21,841 bases of DNA from Purshia tridentata (taxonomy: Eukaryota > Streptophyta > Magnoliopsida > Rosales > Rosaceae). The notes beneath the pieces are model-generated. The model was not told the origin of the DNA, did no database searches, and worked only from the letters and a program-made list of their open reading frames with translations. Position 1 is the stretch's first letter, and every line of letters starts with the position of its first letter. The translations under genes and the position numbers were made by a program. Below, one piece after another: positions 8,335 through 18,746 of this stretch. Location of the stretch: positions 1-21,841 of the forward strand of contig QANT01002385.1 in NCBI GenBank assembly GCA_003254885.1, in the 5' to 3' direction.

Positions 8335-10273
8335 CTAGATAGGAACCAATGGTTGTTGGCCTCCATATATCTCGGGGAGTTGGCTTTCATCAATCTCCTC
8401 AAGCAGAGTTGATTTCAGCATTTTGTTCTTGACAAATACAATCTGCACAGAGAAGCAAGATCAAATATATATCTGTAACAGCCTAAAGTATCTATATTTT
8501 TGTGAAGTATGAATGCTGCATAATTTGATGATACTTGTTATTATTGCATGGCACATACAGTGTAAATAACATCTTCACATGTACCAATTCAGAAATTTAC
8601 CTTCTTCTTAGTTTTGTTGTCAATGAAAGGGTAAACAAGTTTCCATGCTGTCATAAATATGAAAGGCACATGAACGATGAACATCTTCCCTAGTCTTTCT
8701 GGATAGTAGTCCTGCAATGATTAGTGTATAGTTCTGCATGTTATGTGACATTTTGTATGCTTCTGGAATTTATTTGATCTTCCTTTTTGCTATACAAAAA
8801 GTTACAGTTGAATAAAAATTTTTGAAAATTAAGTTTCTCAGTTTCCCTTATTTGGTCAACAAGTTAACCAGATTTTTATGTATCTGACCTATTAATTTTG
8901 TTTTATCTTTCTTTTTTTTACAGAGAAATGAAATGGTATATGGCAGAACAGAAACCTGCAAAATGGATAGAGCTCCAAGGTATGCTGGCATGTCACTGTT
9001 TGAATATCCCCAGCCTTCAAGATCTCCAATGACAACAAACTTCTCCTGTCCTGGTGGCATCCTGATACATCAAGTTCAAATCATCTAGCATACATTGTCT
9101 ATGGACTACATTTTTGGTATTGTATCCTCATGATGTAACACTGCAGCTTCTGTGTAATATTTTCATCCTTTGTACCATAAAAAAAAAAAAAATTTTCCTT
9201 GGGGACATAGTTGATTGACAGAAAAACTTACCTGGCACATATCTTGTCAAGAGCATAAACTACATAACCTGTACATAAAAAAATACACTAGTTTGAGTAG
9301 AAGAAATGCCAATCCAACTTCAAATTTGGAAGTTTCAAGTTCATCTTAAATTCTTGACCATGCACTGGTTTTGCAGTGAGAACTGAAAAGTTGTAGCAGA
9401 CTTTTTTCTTTTGTTTGTTAAACCAAATTCTTAAATCTTGCTGACTTAGAATGATGATAAGCTCTAAGGCAATAGTATTAATCAAGGTTTCCTTTGAGCC
9501 ATAGCCCATAGGATAGTTAATTATCATGTAAAGACTCAACAAAATGTAAAAACATACGCTTGAATTCCTTGGCTCCCCCTTTGTCTTGAAAATGTCTAGC
9601 ACCAAGGACAACTGTTATGGGACGTCCTTTCTTGTCTGATCCCTGTAGAAACATCTTGTTCTGTGCAACTTGATTTGGCACCTCCGAAACAGAAATGGAA
9701 CCATTAGGAACGAAATCTCGTCTCCATTTCAAGTACTTCAGGAACATGGCTGAAGCCCGGTCTACTTCCAAATCACGAGCACGCAGGAACCTTCTTATCA
9801 TCAGATCATCCACTTCCTGCATACAAATTACACTCCACATAAACGGTAATTTAGAATTTGGTGCAGGCATAGCTTCTGCTCTGTAACGTGTAGAATGTAA
9901 GATCAAAACTCCTGAATATTAGTGCAGCCAACCAAGCAGAACATATTTCAGGTAAAGTCCAATCTTCCTGCAATATTCAGGAACACCAAGTTGCAACAGA
10001 ATGGTAACTAGAACGACTAATTTCACTTATCCTCACTTGGATTTAGTAATATGTACTAATTATAAATGTGCAAGTATTTGTTTCACTTGTATATAGCACC
10101 TTGGAGGAAGGACCTTGCCCTTCAACAAATGCTCTCATTAGACGAGCTCCGGTCAGCTCCTCTAATTCAGTGCTGCTTTTCATGTGATTATCAGCAGGTC
10201 TCACTTGTGCTGCTTCTTCTGCCTCATCTTTCATGGTTTCCTTGGACTCCTTCTTCATTATATTAGAATCCAT
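8335..10273 (-). CDS. Sec14-like (CRAL-TRIO) lipid-binding protein
   Basis: Member of the plant Sec14-like family, whose proteins bind and exchange phosphoinositides and other lipids at membranes. Minus-strand exons are 10273-10100, 9816-9558, 9268-9232, 9061-8956, 8711-8601 and 8442-8335. All have GT-AG borders and compatible phases, and give 264 aa. Residues 1-58 (exon 1) are charged and variable. The CRAL-TRIO N part begins at about residue 61 with DDLMIRRFLRARDLEVDRAS. The lipid-binding domain follows, with KKGRPITVVLGARH, FVVIGDLEGWGYSN, DYYPERLGKMFIVHVPFIFM and the C-terminal ESQLPEIYGG. There is no GOLD domain, nodulin tail or membrane segment, so it is the short soluble class. The ATG at 10273 is the first in frame. 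A diverged copy of exon 1 lies upstream at 11240-11437, and copied 3' flank DNA begins only about 105 bp before this ATG, so the proximal promoter may be unusually short. Confidence 0.93.
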
Positions 10274-10378
10274 GATATTCTGCTCTCTCACACACAAAGT
10301 AAGAGCACGACAGAGATAGAGCAAATAGCAAGTTACTACTGAGGATTTCTCAACTCATCTGTTATTTCTCAAGTGTGC
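10274..10378. promoter_or_regulatory. Very short proximal region upstream of the Sec14-like gene
   Basis: Only about 105 bp separate the ATG at 10273 from DNA that is homologous to the 3' flank of the same gene. Any promoter for transcripts beginning at exon 1 must lie here or within the copied 3' flank. No TATA box is obvious. Confidence 0.35.
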
Positions 10379-10589
10379 TCCTTGAGGTACTTCTTTAGGT
10401 CCAGTTCTATTTAAAGTTGCTGTAACTGTAATTAAGCACCATGATGCAATGAATCATAGATGACTCGCACCGAATTTGAGTTTGTAGAGAGGCTGATCAT
10501 GCGAAAGTGGCAGTGCTGGAATTAGTCAAAAGTATGGTTTGTTATGTATTCATGTATCAGATAAACAACTTTATATATTTGACCTTTAG
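10379..10589. repeat. Direct repeat, copy B (3' flank of the lost Sec14-like duplicate)
   Basis: Homologous in order and orientation to 7942-8113, with small indels. Its position upstream of exon 1 is what a tandem duplication of gene plus 3' flank predicts. Homology stops abruptly after GACCTTTAG, where unrelated DNA beginning GGCCCGTTTAGAGC takes over. Confidence 0.8.
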
Positions 10590-10993
10590 GCCCGTTTAGA
10601 GCTGGGGTATGGATATGAGATCTCATTCCAATGTTTAGTATGTGTATTGGTAGGAATCTAACATGGTTGTCATGAGGTTTAACATGCGAGTTTCATGACA
10701 GATTGACAATGGTCATATATATATATAAGGTTTTTCATGGGACTTTCATGACAATTAAAGAATTATTTAAAAAAATAAAATAAAATTTGAAATGGGGATT
10801 TCATGATTATGTTAAGAGAAGGGATTAGGGTTAATAACAATGTATGAATGAAGAGACCTAAAATCTATAGAAAATCTTGTAATTCTGAAGTGGAATATTT
10901 TTCTCAAATGCCCTGTTAAATGTGACACCACTCAAGCTAAATATATATATAATCCATATAAGATGACATGCGTGCATGCGTAATCGTTTGATT

Positions 10994-11030
<37 letters not shown>

Positions 11031-11239
11031 GCTTTGATGCCACAAAGGAAATTAGAGTATTAAACCCAAAACTTATTATCAACGGGGGAACACAATTTTA
11101 TATTCCCGATTGGACTATTTTTCTCAACAAAAGCAATGTAGAAGTCTAAGGCAAAGCATAAAGCAAGAAAAACTAGTTTATAGAAAAATGTTTTTATATT
11201 TGTACAACCCCAAAGATAGTAAATGAATTAAGAAGGTAC
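10590..11239. other. Non-coding DNA replacing exons 2-6 of the duplicate; (AT)n tract
   Basis: No PPR or CRAL-TRIO coding remnants are visible. The left part begins GGCCCGTTTAGAGCTGGGG and has repeated TTTCATGA words, which recalls one end of a hAT-type MITE, but no matching inverted end was found. A run of about 15 AT dinucleotides lies at about 10996-11026. Confidence 0.45.
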
Positions 11240-11437
11240 CTTTGAAGAAGGATCCTGGGCTTCAACAAATACTCTCATAAGACGAGTTCTGGTCACCTCC
11301 TCCAACTCAGTAGTGCTGCTGCTGCTTTTCATGTCATTATGATCTTCTGCATGTCTCGCTCCTACTACTTCTGCTTCCTGATCACTTTTCATGGCTTCTT
11401 CCTTGGACTCATTTTTGTTACACTCCACCATACTCAT
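11240..11437 (-). pseudogene. Orphan duplicate of Sec14-like exon 1 (possible alternative first exon)
   Basis: The 66 codons from the ATG at 11437 mirror exon 1 of the gene at 10273. Both contain TELEE, the pair LMRVFVEAQDPSSK and LMRAFVEGQGPSSK, and an acidic Lys/Glu-rich N-terminus with MKSS. The reading frame is open and ends AAG|GTACC, a splice donor in the same phase 0 and at the same residue as the real exon 1. Exons 2-6 are missing downstream of it. It may be a dead remnant of a tandem copy. It may also be a working alternative first exon that splices over the main exon 1 to 9816. It has its own TA-rich core upstream (about 11477-11495). Confidence 0.7.
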
Positions 11438-11463
11438 CTCTCTCCTCTCTCTCCTATACAATA

Positions 11464-11495
11464 TTGAGAGAGAGAGATATATATATATATATATA
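11464..11495. repeat. GA and TA microsatellite before exon 1b
   Basis: A GA run is followed by a TA run. On the minus strand this reads TATATATA then CTCTCTCT, about 30-60 bp upstream of the exon 1b ATG. That layout could act as a TATA box plus pyrimidine-rich initiator. Confidence 0.5.
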
Positions 11496-11520
11496 GAGCA
11501 AGGCTTTGCTATATACCATA

Positions 11521-11873
11521 TACAAATAACTTATTTGTATATATTCACCTATAGCCCATTCCCATATAATTTTATAACAATTCGGACCGTTTATTTTTTA
11601 GACATCTATTCTTAGATCATATTTGCAAAAAATTAGCCAACATCGGAAATCATTTGTCTATCTAACTTTGATCAAACATATAGACGGTTTCTCCGAAAAT
11701 ATTTGGTTCATCTATTCGTTTGATCAAAAGTTAGATAGGTAAATGGTTTCCAATTTGGCTAATTTTTTGTAAAGATGATCTACGAATATAGGTCTAAAAT
11801 ATAGATGGTTCAGATTTAAAAAAATTACATGGAAGTGAACTATGGGTGAAGGTATACAAATAAGTTATTTGTA
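11521..11873. mobile_element. 353-bp foldback MITE-like element
   Basis: The whole segment is one imperfect inverted repeat centred near 11697, with arms of about 175 bp and a loop of roughly 10-20 bp. Matching blocks include AAAAAATTAGCCAA, CTATCTAACTTTGATCAAAC (with one base more on the other arm) and TAGATCAT. Each end is itself a palindrome, TACAAATAA, one centre base, TTATTTGTA (11521-11539 and 11855-11873). No transposase is encoded. No clear target-site duplication could be called, so the family (Mutator-like, foldback or other) is unassigned. It lies about 84 bp upstream of the exon 1b ATG. Confidence 0.8.
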
Positions 11874-12383
11874 GGAGATATACAACATATACTTTTTGTA
11901 TATCAATATATATATATGAGTATATACGGTGGAGTTGGCAAGTTTACTTCTGAAGAATGGCTGATGGGTTGGCACTTAACTAGAAAAGTGCCTCTAATGT
12001 ATTATGTATTTGTATGGTATTGTATTGGTGACGACGTCCAAATTTTTGTCCAGAAAAAGGCGAATGATTTGGGGCAACTAAGCCCCACCCAATTAAATTC
12101 TGGGCTGTCGGTTTCTTCCCAACATTAATTATGGATTTTAAGCAGTTGAACCACATTCAATACACATCCATATTTAATATCAGTAGCTAGCTACCTATAA
12201 TTTTCTTTCTGATGAACTTTCTACCCAATGTACTATTGCCTAACTGGCTAACAATTTCATTTATAGTGTTTGAATAATGCCCAAAAAGGGCTATACTGTT
12301 TGAATAATGGTGTTGTAATACATGCAAGGGGTAGGCTATTTCCACCGCCCTTCATTGCTGAGTTAACCACTCTTGAAACATTC

Positions 12384-12513
12384 GGCAATAGTCTACCAAA
12401 ATGTTTGTATTATTTCGGTTACTATTGTTGAATAGTACAAATATATAAAAAGATTCAATAATTGGCCACTGAAATAACATAAATATTTTTGTAGACTATT
12501 GTCAAATATTCTA
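12384..12513. mobile_element. Inverted-repeat element, probable MITE fragment
   Basis: The left arm at 12384-12418 contains CAATAGTCTACCAAAA and TATTTCGGT. The right arm at 12467-12512 gives CAATAGTCTACAAAAA and TATTTCAGT when reversed. Weaker pairing extends outward to about 12322 and 12540. It is too short to code for anything, and its ends and target duplication are unclear. Confidence 0.5.
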
Positions 12514-13183
12514 AAGGTAATCGGAATAGTTTGGGCTACATGCAATAGATATGATACGGTGGTGACTGGCTGACTGCCGACTGGGTGAGCTGGTGGTGGG
12601 TCATTGTCCATGTCCATGCCCATAAGCCCATGAAGCCCACCAGGCTCATCAGTCCTATGACCTACACAGATCTGTCCAATACAGATAATTCATATCATTC
12701 GTTTATTAATAAATGGGGCCATATAAACTGTTCAAGATGTGTAATAAATGAATTAGAGTTTTTTGGGCCATATAAACTCCACGATATGACACTAACACTT
12801 TTTTATTTGGTATTAAGCTTTTTTTTAATTTCTTTTGTGGACAAGAAAGTTTAATATACGGATAATTATTATAAAATTTATTGTTGTAATTGTTGAAATT
12901 TGGTTTAGGACTCCAAAACTTGAATTATTGTGTTTTAACTTTTATGCTACTTTTATGCTAGTTTTTGACATGTTTATGCATGGAAAAGGCCAAATATTTA
13001 TAGGTGTTTTGCATTGTGAGAATAGGCACACAAAAAAAAGTGGCGCGTGCTAGGCTTTGTGCCCGGTTCATTTTTTAATGTGATTTCATTAAAGTGAACT
13101 ACATTGAGACTTGATTTTTGATAATAAGTCTTAAAACATGCATATTTCTATAATAGACTTTAAACAAAGAAACCTTTAATATA

Positions 13184-13436
13184 TTTGCCAACTTATTAAC
13201 CTAACAACTCTAGCAAGATTTAGCTAATAACTCCCAAGCCTTAGCTTTTATTATAATATTTTGCATGCAAATATATTATTATTGTTTATTGAATTCAAAC
13301 CCCCTGCTTAAATTTTTCATGATACTTTCATAAAAAACAAAAAATTCATGATACATTGCATGAAGAGAGAACTCTTTCTAAGTGAAGAGAGCCATTGAAT
13401 CTGTTTGCCAACTTATTAACCTAGCTAATAACTCCT
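13184..13436. repeat. Spaced direct repeat
   Basis: TTTGCCAACTTATTAACCTA occurs identically at 13184-13203 and 13404-13423. In both places it is followed by TAGCTAATAACTCC, with about 18 bp fewer in between in the second copy. The intervening DNA is AT-rich and unrecognised. Confidence 0.6.
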
Positions 13437-13740
13437 ATGTCTTAACAAATATCACTAATTCTAGAACTCACTTGTTCAATTATAATAAATTGTAATGGAT
13501 TAGAGTATTATAATGTGTGAAATTTGTAGAGTTCCTCATGAGGACTTAAGCATCATATAATTTAAATTTGTGCATTGATATAATGTAATTTTTATTTTAA
13601 TATAATATAATTAAGTATAGTTCAATGACAAGTAATTTACTGCGGTCCAATATAGTATGCCAAACAAATGAACCCTTGTATCAGACCAAAGGATGGACTT
13701 AGATCAAAAATAGAAAATAGAGGGGCTTAGTTTTATGGGA

Positions 13741-13852
13741 AATATTTTGTGTATTATATTATGTATCATTTCTCTAATGAAGATAAAACTCATCAATACA
13801 AATTACAAATAGATTTCATCTCTATTAAAAAAATAATACACAAAATAATATT
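13741..13852. repeat. Short inverted repeat
   Basis: ATTTTGTGTATTAT (left, about 13744) pairs with ATAATACACAAAAT (right, about 13833). Partial pairing continues inward around TCTCTAATGAAGAT and ATCTCTATT. Possibly a small MITE; not assigned to a family. Confidence 0.4.
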
Positions 13853-14351
13853 ATAATGTGGTAAAAACCGTAAAATCACCCGCTGATTGATCAGATTGAA
13901 TTATTTGGTATGTGACGTATTATGTCTAACCAGAAAAATTAAAGAAATTGTGAAAAGGGAGAACAACAGGTTTGGAGGCTTGGTCTAGAGTTGGGCACTG
14001 AGATGGACTTGCCATCAACCCCTCGTCGAGGCTGAGTAAAAAAACAAACAAAAACAACAAGAAAAACAAGAGAACAGTAAGAGATATCCGCGTATGTCTT
14101 TGTTGTCCCTGTTTCGTTTAAACCCAATTTCACTTTTCAATTTTCATTTCTCTGTCAATTCCTTTTCTGCTGCTGAAGCCTGAGACCAAATTTGAAGGAA
14201 TCTTTCAACTAATTATACTTTGACGTCCCAACTATCACCTTCATCATATTGCTAAGAAACCCATCTGTCTCCTTTGACTCGTATCATTCAAACCCTTCTC
14301 TTTGTTGGGCTACTGGTTTTGTATCTGAAGAAAGAAAAGGATTGGGAAAAG

Positions 14352-16610
14352 ATGAGAATTTGGAAGTGGGGTTTTGCTGGGCTTCTCTGCGCTGCCTTTG
14401 TGTTGGGGATTGGTTATGGGGAGCAGGCCCGCACTGAGCGAATTTCAGGTAGGAAAAAAAGACTTCATTTTTGTCTATTTTCGTGATTGGATTCTTTTTG
14501 GGTTTTACCATTTTGATATCAAATTTCATTTTTTGGGTGCCAGTTTCTGGAATTTTTAACTGCCATATGTGTTTGATCACTTGAAGTTTAGGTTTTGATT
14601 GATGGGGTGCTTTCCTGATCTTCATAGGTTTGGAATGTTTTTGGGATCTGCCATGGTGAATGTTGATTTTGGCTCATCTCCATGTTTACGTGCTTATCAT
14701 ATTTGAATATTGATTTGACCACAGAAAGATTAGTATGTGAATCTGAAATTTAGTGCAATGTTTGTTGTTTTTTCAAATTAGTCATCAAGGCTTCTACTTT
14801 GATCCTCCAATTGCTGCAGTCAACTGTGTAGTAATGTAGGTTTATGTAGCTGGAGTTGTAGCTAAACCCAGAAAGCTAGCAAAGACATAATGCCATTGTG
14901 ACCATGTTTAGGAAAACCAAGGGTTAAATGGTTTTTATCCTTTTGCATTTGTTGGGCTTGTCCTGCTGAAGGCATTAGATTGTGTATAGATACTACTGAG
15001 AAATTCAAGTTTATGAGATTGAGAACTTAAGTATGGTCTGTTTGCACTTAATGTAGGTAGTGCTGGTGATGTATTGGATGATGACCCAGTGGGAAGGTTG
15101 AAAGTTTTTGTATATGAGCTTCCAAGCAAATACAACAAGAAGATTCTGCAGAAGGACCCAAGATGCCTCAACCACATGTTTGCAGCTGAGATCTATATGC
15201 ATCGATTTCTCTTATCTAGTCCTGTCCGAACCCTTAATCCTGAGGAAGCTGATTGGTTTTATACTCCTGTATACACCACTTGTGACCTCACACCTAATGG
15301 CCTTCCTTTGCCTTTTAAGTCACCAAGGATGATGAGAAGTGCAATACAACTTATTTCTTCAAATTGGCCTTACTGGAACCGGACAGATGGGGCTGATCAC
15401 TTCTTTGTAGTGCCTCATGACTTTGGAGCATGCTTTCATTATCAGGTAAGAAGCTTGGTTTATGTAGTTCCTTATAAGCCCATAGAGCTTCATTCTTTCA
15501 TGATGTACATAAATGTCATTATGTATTGCTATTGTGTTGTATTTAGGCATGTCAATTATCTCAATTTTTCCTATTTATAATAATTGTCTATATAATTGCA
15601 GGAAGAGAAAGCAATTGAAAGAGGAATTCTTCCCTTACTCCAACGTGCCACCTTGGTTCAGACTTTTGGGCAAAAAAATCATGTTTGTTTGAAAGAGGGA
15701 TCAATTACAGTTCCTCCTTATGCTCCTCCACAGAAAATGCAAACCCACCTAATTCCCGAGAAAATTCCAAGATCCATCTTTGTTTACTTCCGAGGATTAT
15801 TTTATGATGTGGGAAATGACCCAGAAGGTGGTTATTATGCAAGGTAATTTTAACAGAACTTATATGTTATTTTAAACACATGCATTTATTAAACAAGAGA
15901 TCCACTTCTGATAGCTGTTTAAAATTAAACAAAACAAAATGAGGCAGAAATATATTATACAACTTCTTTATTACTATGTTTAGCAGAAATGAGACTTTGA
16001 GAATTTTGGGATCCTTGGTTTGTTAGATAACCATAACTATGTAATTAACTGAAGACGGGAAATGTCTGAGTCTAACTTTGTTCTTTAACTTTACAGGGGT
16101 GCCAGAGCAGCAGTGTGGGAGAACTTCAAGGACAATCCGCTTTTTGACATTTCCACAGAGCACCCCACCACATACTATGAGGACATGCAACGAGCAGTCT
16201 TTTGTTTGTGCCCACTCGGGTGGGCTCCTTGGAGCCCTAGATTGGTTGAAGCAGTGATTTTTGGTTGCATTCCTGTTATCATAGCAGATGACATTGTTCT
16301 ACCCTTTGCTGATGCAATCCCATGGGAAGAAATTGGCGTGTTTGTAGCTGAGGAAGATGTTCCCAACTTGGACACCATACTCACTTCAATCCCCCTAGAG
16401 CTGATATTGAGGAAGCAGAGATTGCTTGCCAACCCTTCAATGAAGCAAGCAATGTTATTCCCACAACCTGCTGAACCAGGAGATGCTTTTCATCAAGTTC
16501 TGAATGGACTTGCTCGAAAGTTGCCGCACAGCCCTAGTGTTTACTTGAAACGAGGTGAGAAGCTCCTAAACTGGACTGCTGGCCCAGTGGGTGACCTGAA
16601 ACCTTGGTAG
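14352..16610 (+). CDS. IRX10L: IRX10/IRX10L-type xylan beta-1,4-xylosyltransferase (GT47)
   Basis: Golgi enzyme that extends the beta-1,4-xylan backbone of glucuronoxylan, acting with IRX9 and IRX14 families. Exons are 14352-14448, 15057-15445, 15602-15843 and 16097-16610, with phases 1, 0 and 2. The 413 aa compare with about 412-415 in Arabidopsis IRX10 and IRX10L. The start MRIWKWGFAGLLCAAFVLGI provides a short hydrophobic signal anchor (about residues 5-22). The exostosin/GT47 domain follows, with RLKVFVYELPSKYN, PEEADWFYTPVY, DHFFVVPHDFGACFHYQ, RSIFVYFRGLFYD and GWAPWSPRLVEAVIFGCIPV (residues 284-303, with the conserved Arg291 and Glu294). The C-terminus NWTAGPVGDLKPW is the family's usual ending. 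Sequence alone does not separate IRX10 from IRX10L firmly. I chose IRX10L because Arabidopsis IRX10L neighbours LFY, as here. Confidence 0.97.
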
Positions 16611-17164
16611 CAGCTATGACTTTTGCCTCTGCAACCCCACCCTGAAATTCACAGTAATAGTTTTGTTGTTGTAGTTGAGATGCTGATTTTCATCAAAATG
16701 TAAATTTGGATTTCGTGAAAATGTTTTAGATTATACACATTTCTTGTAGCAGCTTCAGGTGTATTCACAATTTTTTGTACCTTGACTTGGATTGTTATAA
16801 AATGATATTGACGGTGATTGTTCCATCGTGTAATTTGAAGCCACTTCTGAACCAAGATCCATTGTTGCTTGAATCAACTGCTCGACTGTAGCTACCAAGT
16901 GTATGCTAAATGCTTGGCATGGTTACTAGTTAGACTTGGGGGCAAAACAGTAATTTCCTCATGGGGACATGAAAAGAAGACTCTAGTTGGGTGGTGTGTG
17001 GGGATACGGAGGCCACGCGACACCCAAATGGGAGACTCGCACAATTCCAAGTTCACTTTTTGTTTCTGCCACTCTCTTATCTTTTAATATCTTCCTCACA
17101 TTCCTACTGCCACTGCTAACTCTTAACACTCACATCCTTAGATCGAGAGACTGAAGAGTAGAAG
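16611..17164. other. Intergenic region, IRX10L 3' UTR and rubredoxin-like promoter
   Basis: No additional gene is visible. The last 130 bp before the ATG at 17165 are pyrimidine-rich and lack a clear TATA box, as is common for plastid-protein genes. Confidence 0.5.
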
Positions 17165-18073
17165 ATGGCCCTGCAGATGCAGGTACCCACCACCACAAGA
17201 AACTATGTAGCGTCACCTTCTCTATTAGCTCCAGGCGGCAATGCCGGCCTGCGACGACCCGCCAACCGTTTTGCTCTAAAATCCTCCTTCTTCTCTTCAT
17301 CCCTTAGCCTACTGATCTCTCCTACGAGGAAGGCTCTTGCTTCTGCTGCACCCAAGTTCTCCATGCGCGTTGCCTCCAAGCAAGCCTATATTTGCCGCGA
17401 TTGCGGGTACCAAATATCACTCCTTTCTTGCTTGTTTGTATCTTCTTCAACCCTCAACTTTGATTATATAAAACGTTACTTGAATTGGGTTTTGGTGATG
17501 CAGGTATATATACAATGAGAGAACTCCATTTGAGAAGTTGCCTGACAAGTATTTCTGTCCTGGTAATCACATGAATATATTTACATCCATTTCATCATGA
17601 AATTAACAGCTTTTATGTATAATGTGTGCAACATCGTCTTTCTTGTTCAGACAAGAGACACATCCACATAATCATTGATTGGTTTTCAATTCTGAAGTTG
17701 ATTGTGTTGTACTCTCGGTTATAGACCAATCCATCATGTAACTTTATCATGATTGTGATTTGTGCTATGCAGTTTGTGGAGCTCCCAAACGGAGGTTTAG
17801 GGCATACCAGCCTCCGGTGACCAAAAACGCCAACGACAAAGATGTTCGAAAGGAACGAAAAGCACAGTTGCAGAGAGACGAAGCAATTGGGTAAGCATCA
17901 TATTCCTTTTTTTCTTTTATTTTTTCAGTAAGAATACAATGTTATTCTTCCTTGTCATGCATTGGAGACTTGCATGCTTCTTGACCTGGCACAGGAAGGC
18001 ACTACCTATTGCTGTTGCAGTGGGAGCTGTGGCACTTGCTGGATTATACTTCTACCTGAACAACAGCTTTTAG
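17165..18073 (+). CDS. Rubredoxin-like plastid membrane protein
   Basis: Small iron-binding electron-transfer protein, probably in chloroplast membranes. Exons are 17165-17406, 17504-17562, 17773-17890 and 17995-18073. All phases fit and give 165 aa. Residues 1 to about 70 are Ser/Ala/Arg-rich and poor in acidic residues, as expected of a transit peptide. The rubredoxin domain has Cys77-x2-Cys80 (YICRDCGYIYNE) and Cys99-x2-Cys102 (YFCPVCGAPKRRF), the four ligands for one iron. A charged linker (about 118-137) leads to a C-terminal membrane helix (about 143-161, ALPIAVAVGAVALAGLYFYL). It resembles the Arabidopsis gene next to CRL (At5g51010, from memory). It is smaller than, and distinct from, the RBD1/RubA photosystem II assembly proteins, although a related redox role is possible. 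It is convergent with CRL on the other side. Confidence 0.94.
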
Positions 18074-18746
18074 GGATAGTTTCATAGTATAGTGGCTACT
18101 GTACCTCAAATGGATTGGACCCAATAATTTGTATAATTTCATTCTATTTGTACAACCATCTTTTAATTCAATTTACTTTATCACACCTCCAATCCAGTGC
18201 AAGATAAGAACAAAGAGACTATTTAAGTTCAAACAACACAATTATGGACAATTATGTCCTGTCTACAATGGGGGAAGGGATCCGCATTGAATATTAAAAA
18301 GAAGGAAATCCCGGCATTTACCAACTTGATACTCCAGGATCTCAAAGCTTAAAATTGACAGGAAGCTTTTATCGAGCAAATAATGGAGCTTCCAGAGAGA
18401 AAGCTGAGCTAATGGGCATTGCAATATTAGCAAGGTCGTGAGTTCCTTTAAATATCCATTGTAGTAAGAATTCACACCATCAAAGAAATATCCATAGCAG
18501 TAAGAATTTAATCCGTAAATAGGTAGGGATGCATTCCTGAACATGTCAGCAATTTTGCATGCGGACCACCTTTCATACACTGGCAGAGTAGTAGATAATA
18601 TATCTTGCTTGTAACAGAAAATCAGATAATATTCACGAAAAAAAAAACAGTGAGAGAAAGATGATAACTGACAGGAAACACAAATTAATAGAGTTGAGGT
18701 AACAAAACTTGAGTATTTACATATGATGGTTATATGTAACACATGA
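18074..18746. other. Convergent 3' region between rubredoxin-like gene and CRL
   Basis: Should hold both 3' UTRs. A 166-codon minus-strand ORF (18763-18263) is open here but overlaps the CRL stop in another frame and resembles nothing known to me. A 23-bp word is repeated in tandem with a 36-bp period (18450-18472 and 18486-18508, two mismatches). Confidence 0.45.

Larger units (their letters stand above)
11874..14351. other. AT-rich intergenic DNA upstream of IRX10L
   Basis: About 2.5 kb with no accepted gene. It contains small inverted and direct repeats (entered separately) and, at its right end, the IRX10L promoter and 5' UTR. Short ORFs here look random. GGGCCATATAAACT occurs at about 12717 and again at about 12766. 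Confidence 0.5.

Noticed and set aside
10640..10680. Possible relic of Sec14-like exon 6 (AGGAA followed by ATGGTTGT, as at 8341-8358)
   Set aside because: Only two short words match, the spacing to the duplicated flank differs by about 165 bp, and no flanking codons are recognisable.
10588..10930. hAT-type MITE starting GGCCCGTTTAGAGC
   Set aside because: The left end looks suggestive, but no matching inverted end or 8-bp target duplication was found, so it is only mentioned within the intergenic entry.
11391..11615. 74-aa plus-strand ORF across the microsatellite and the left end of the foldback element
   Set aside because: It translates the GA/TA repeat and transposon DNA; not a credible gene.
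13939..14625. Short ORFs on both strands around the IRX10L first exon
   Set aside because: They lie in the promoter, UTR or intron 1 of IRX10L and show no family features.
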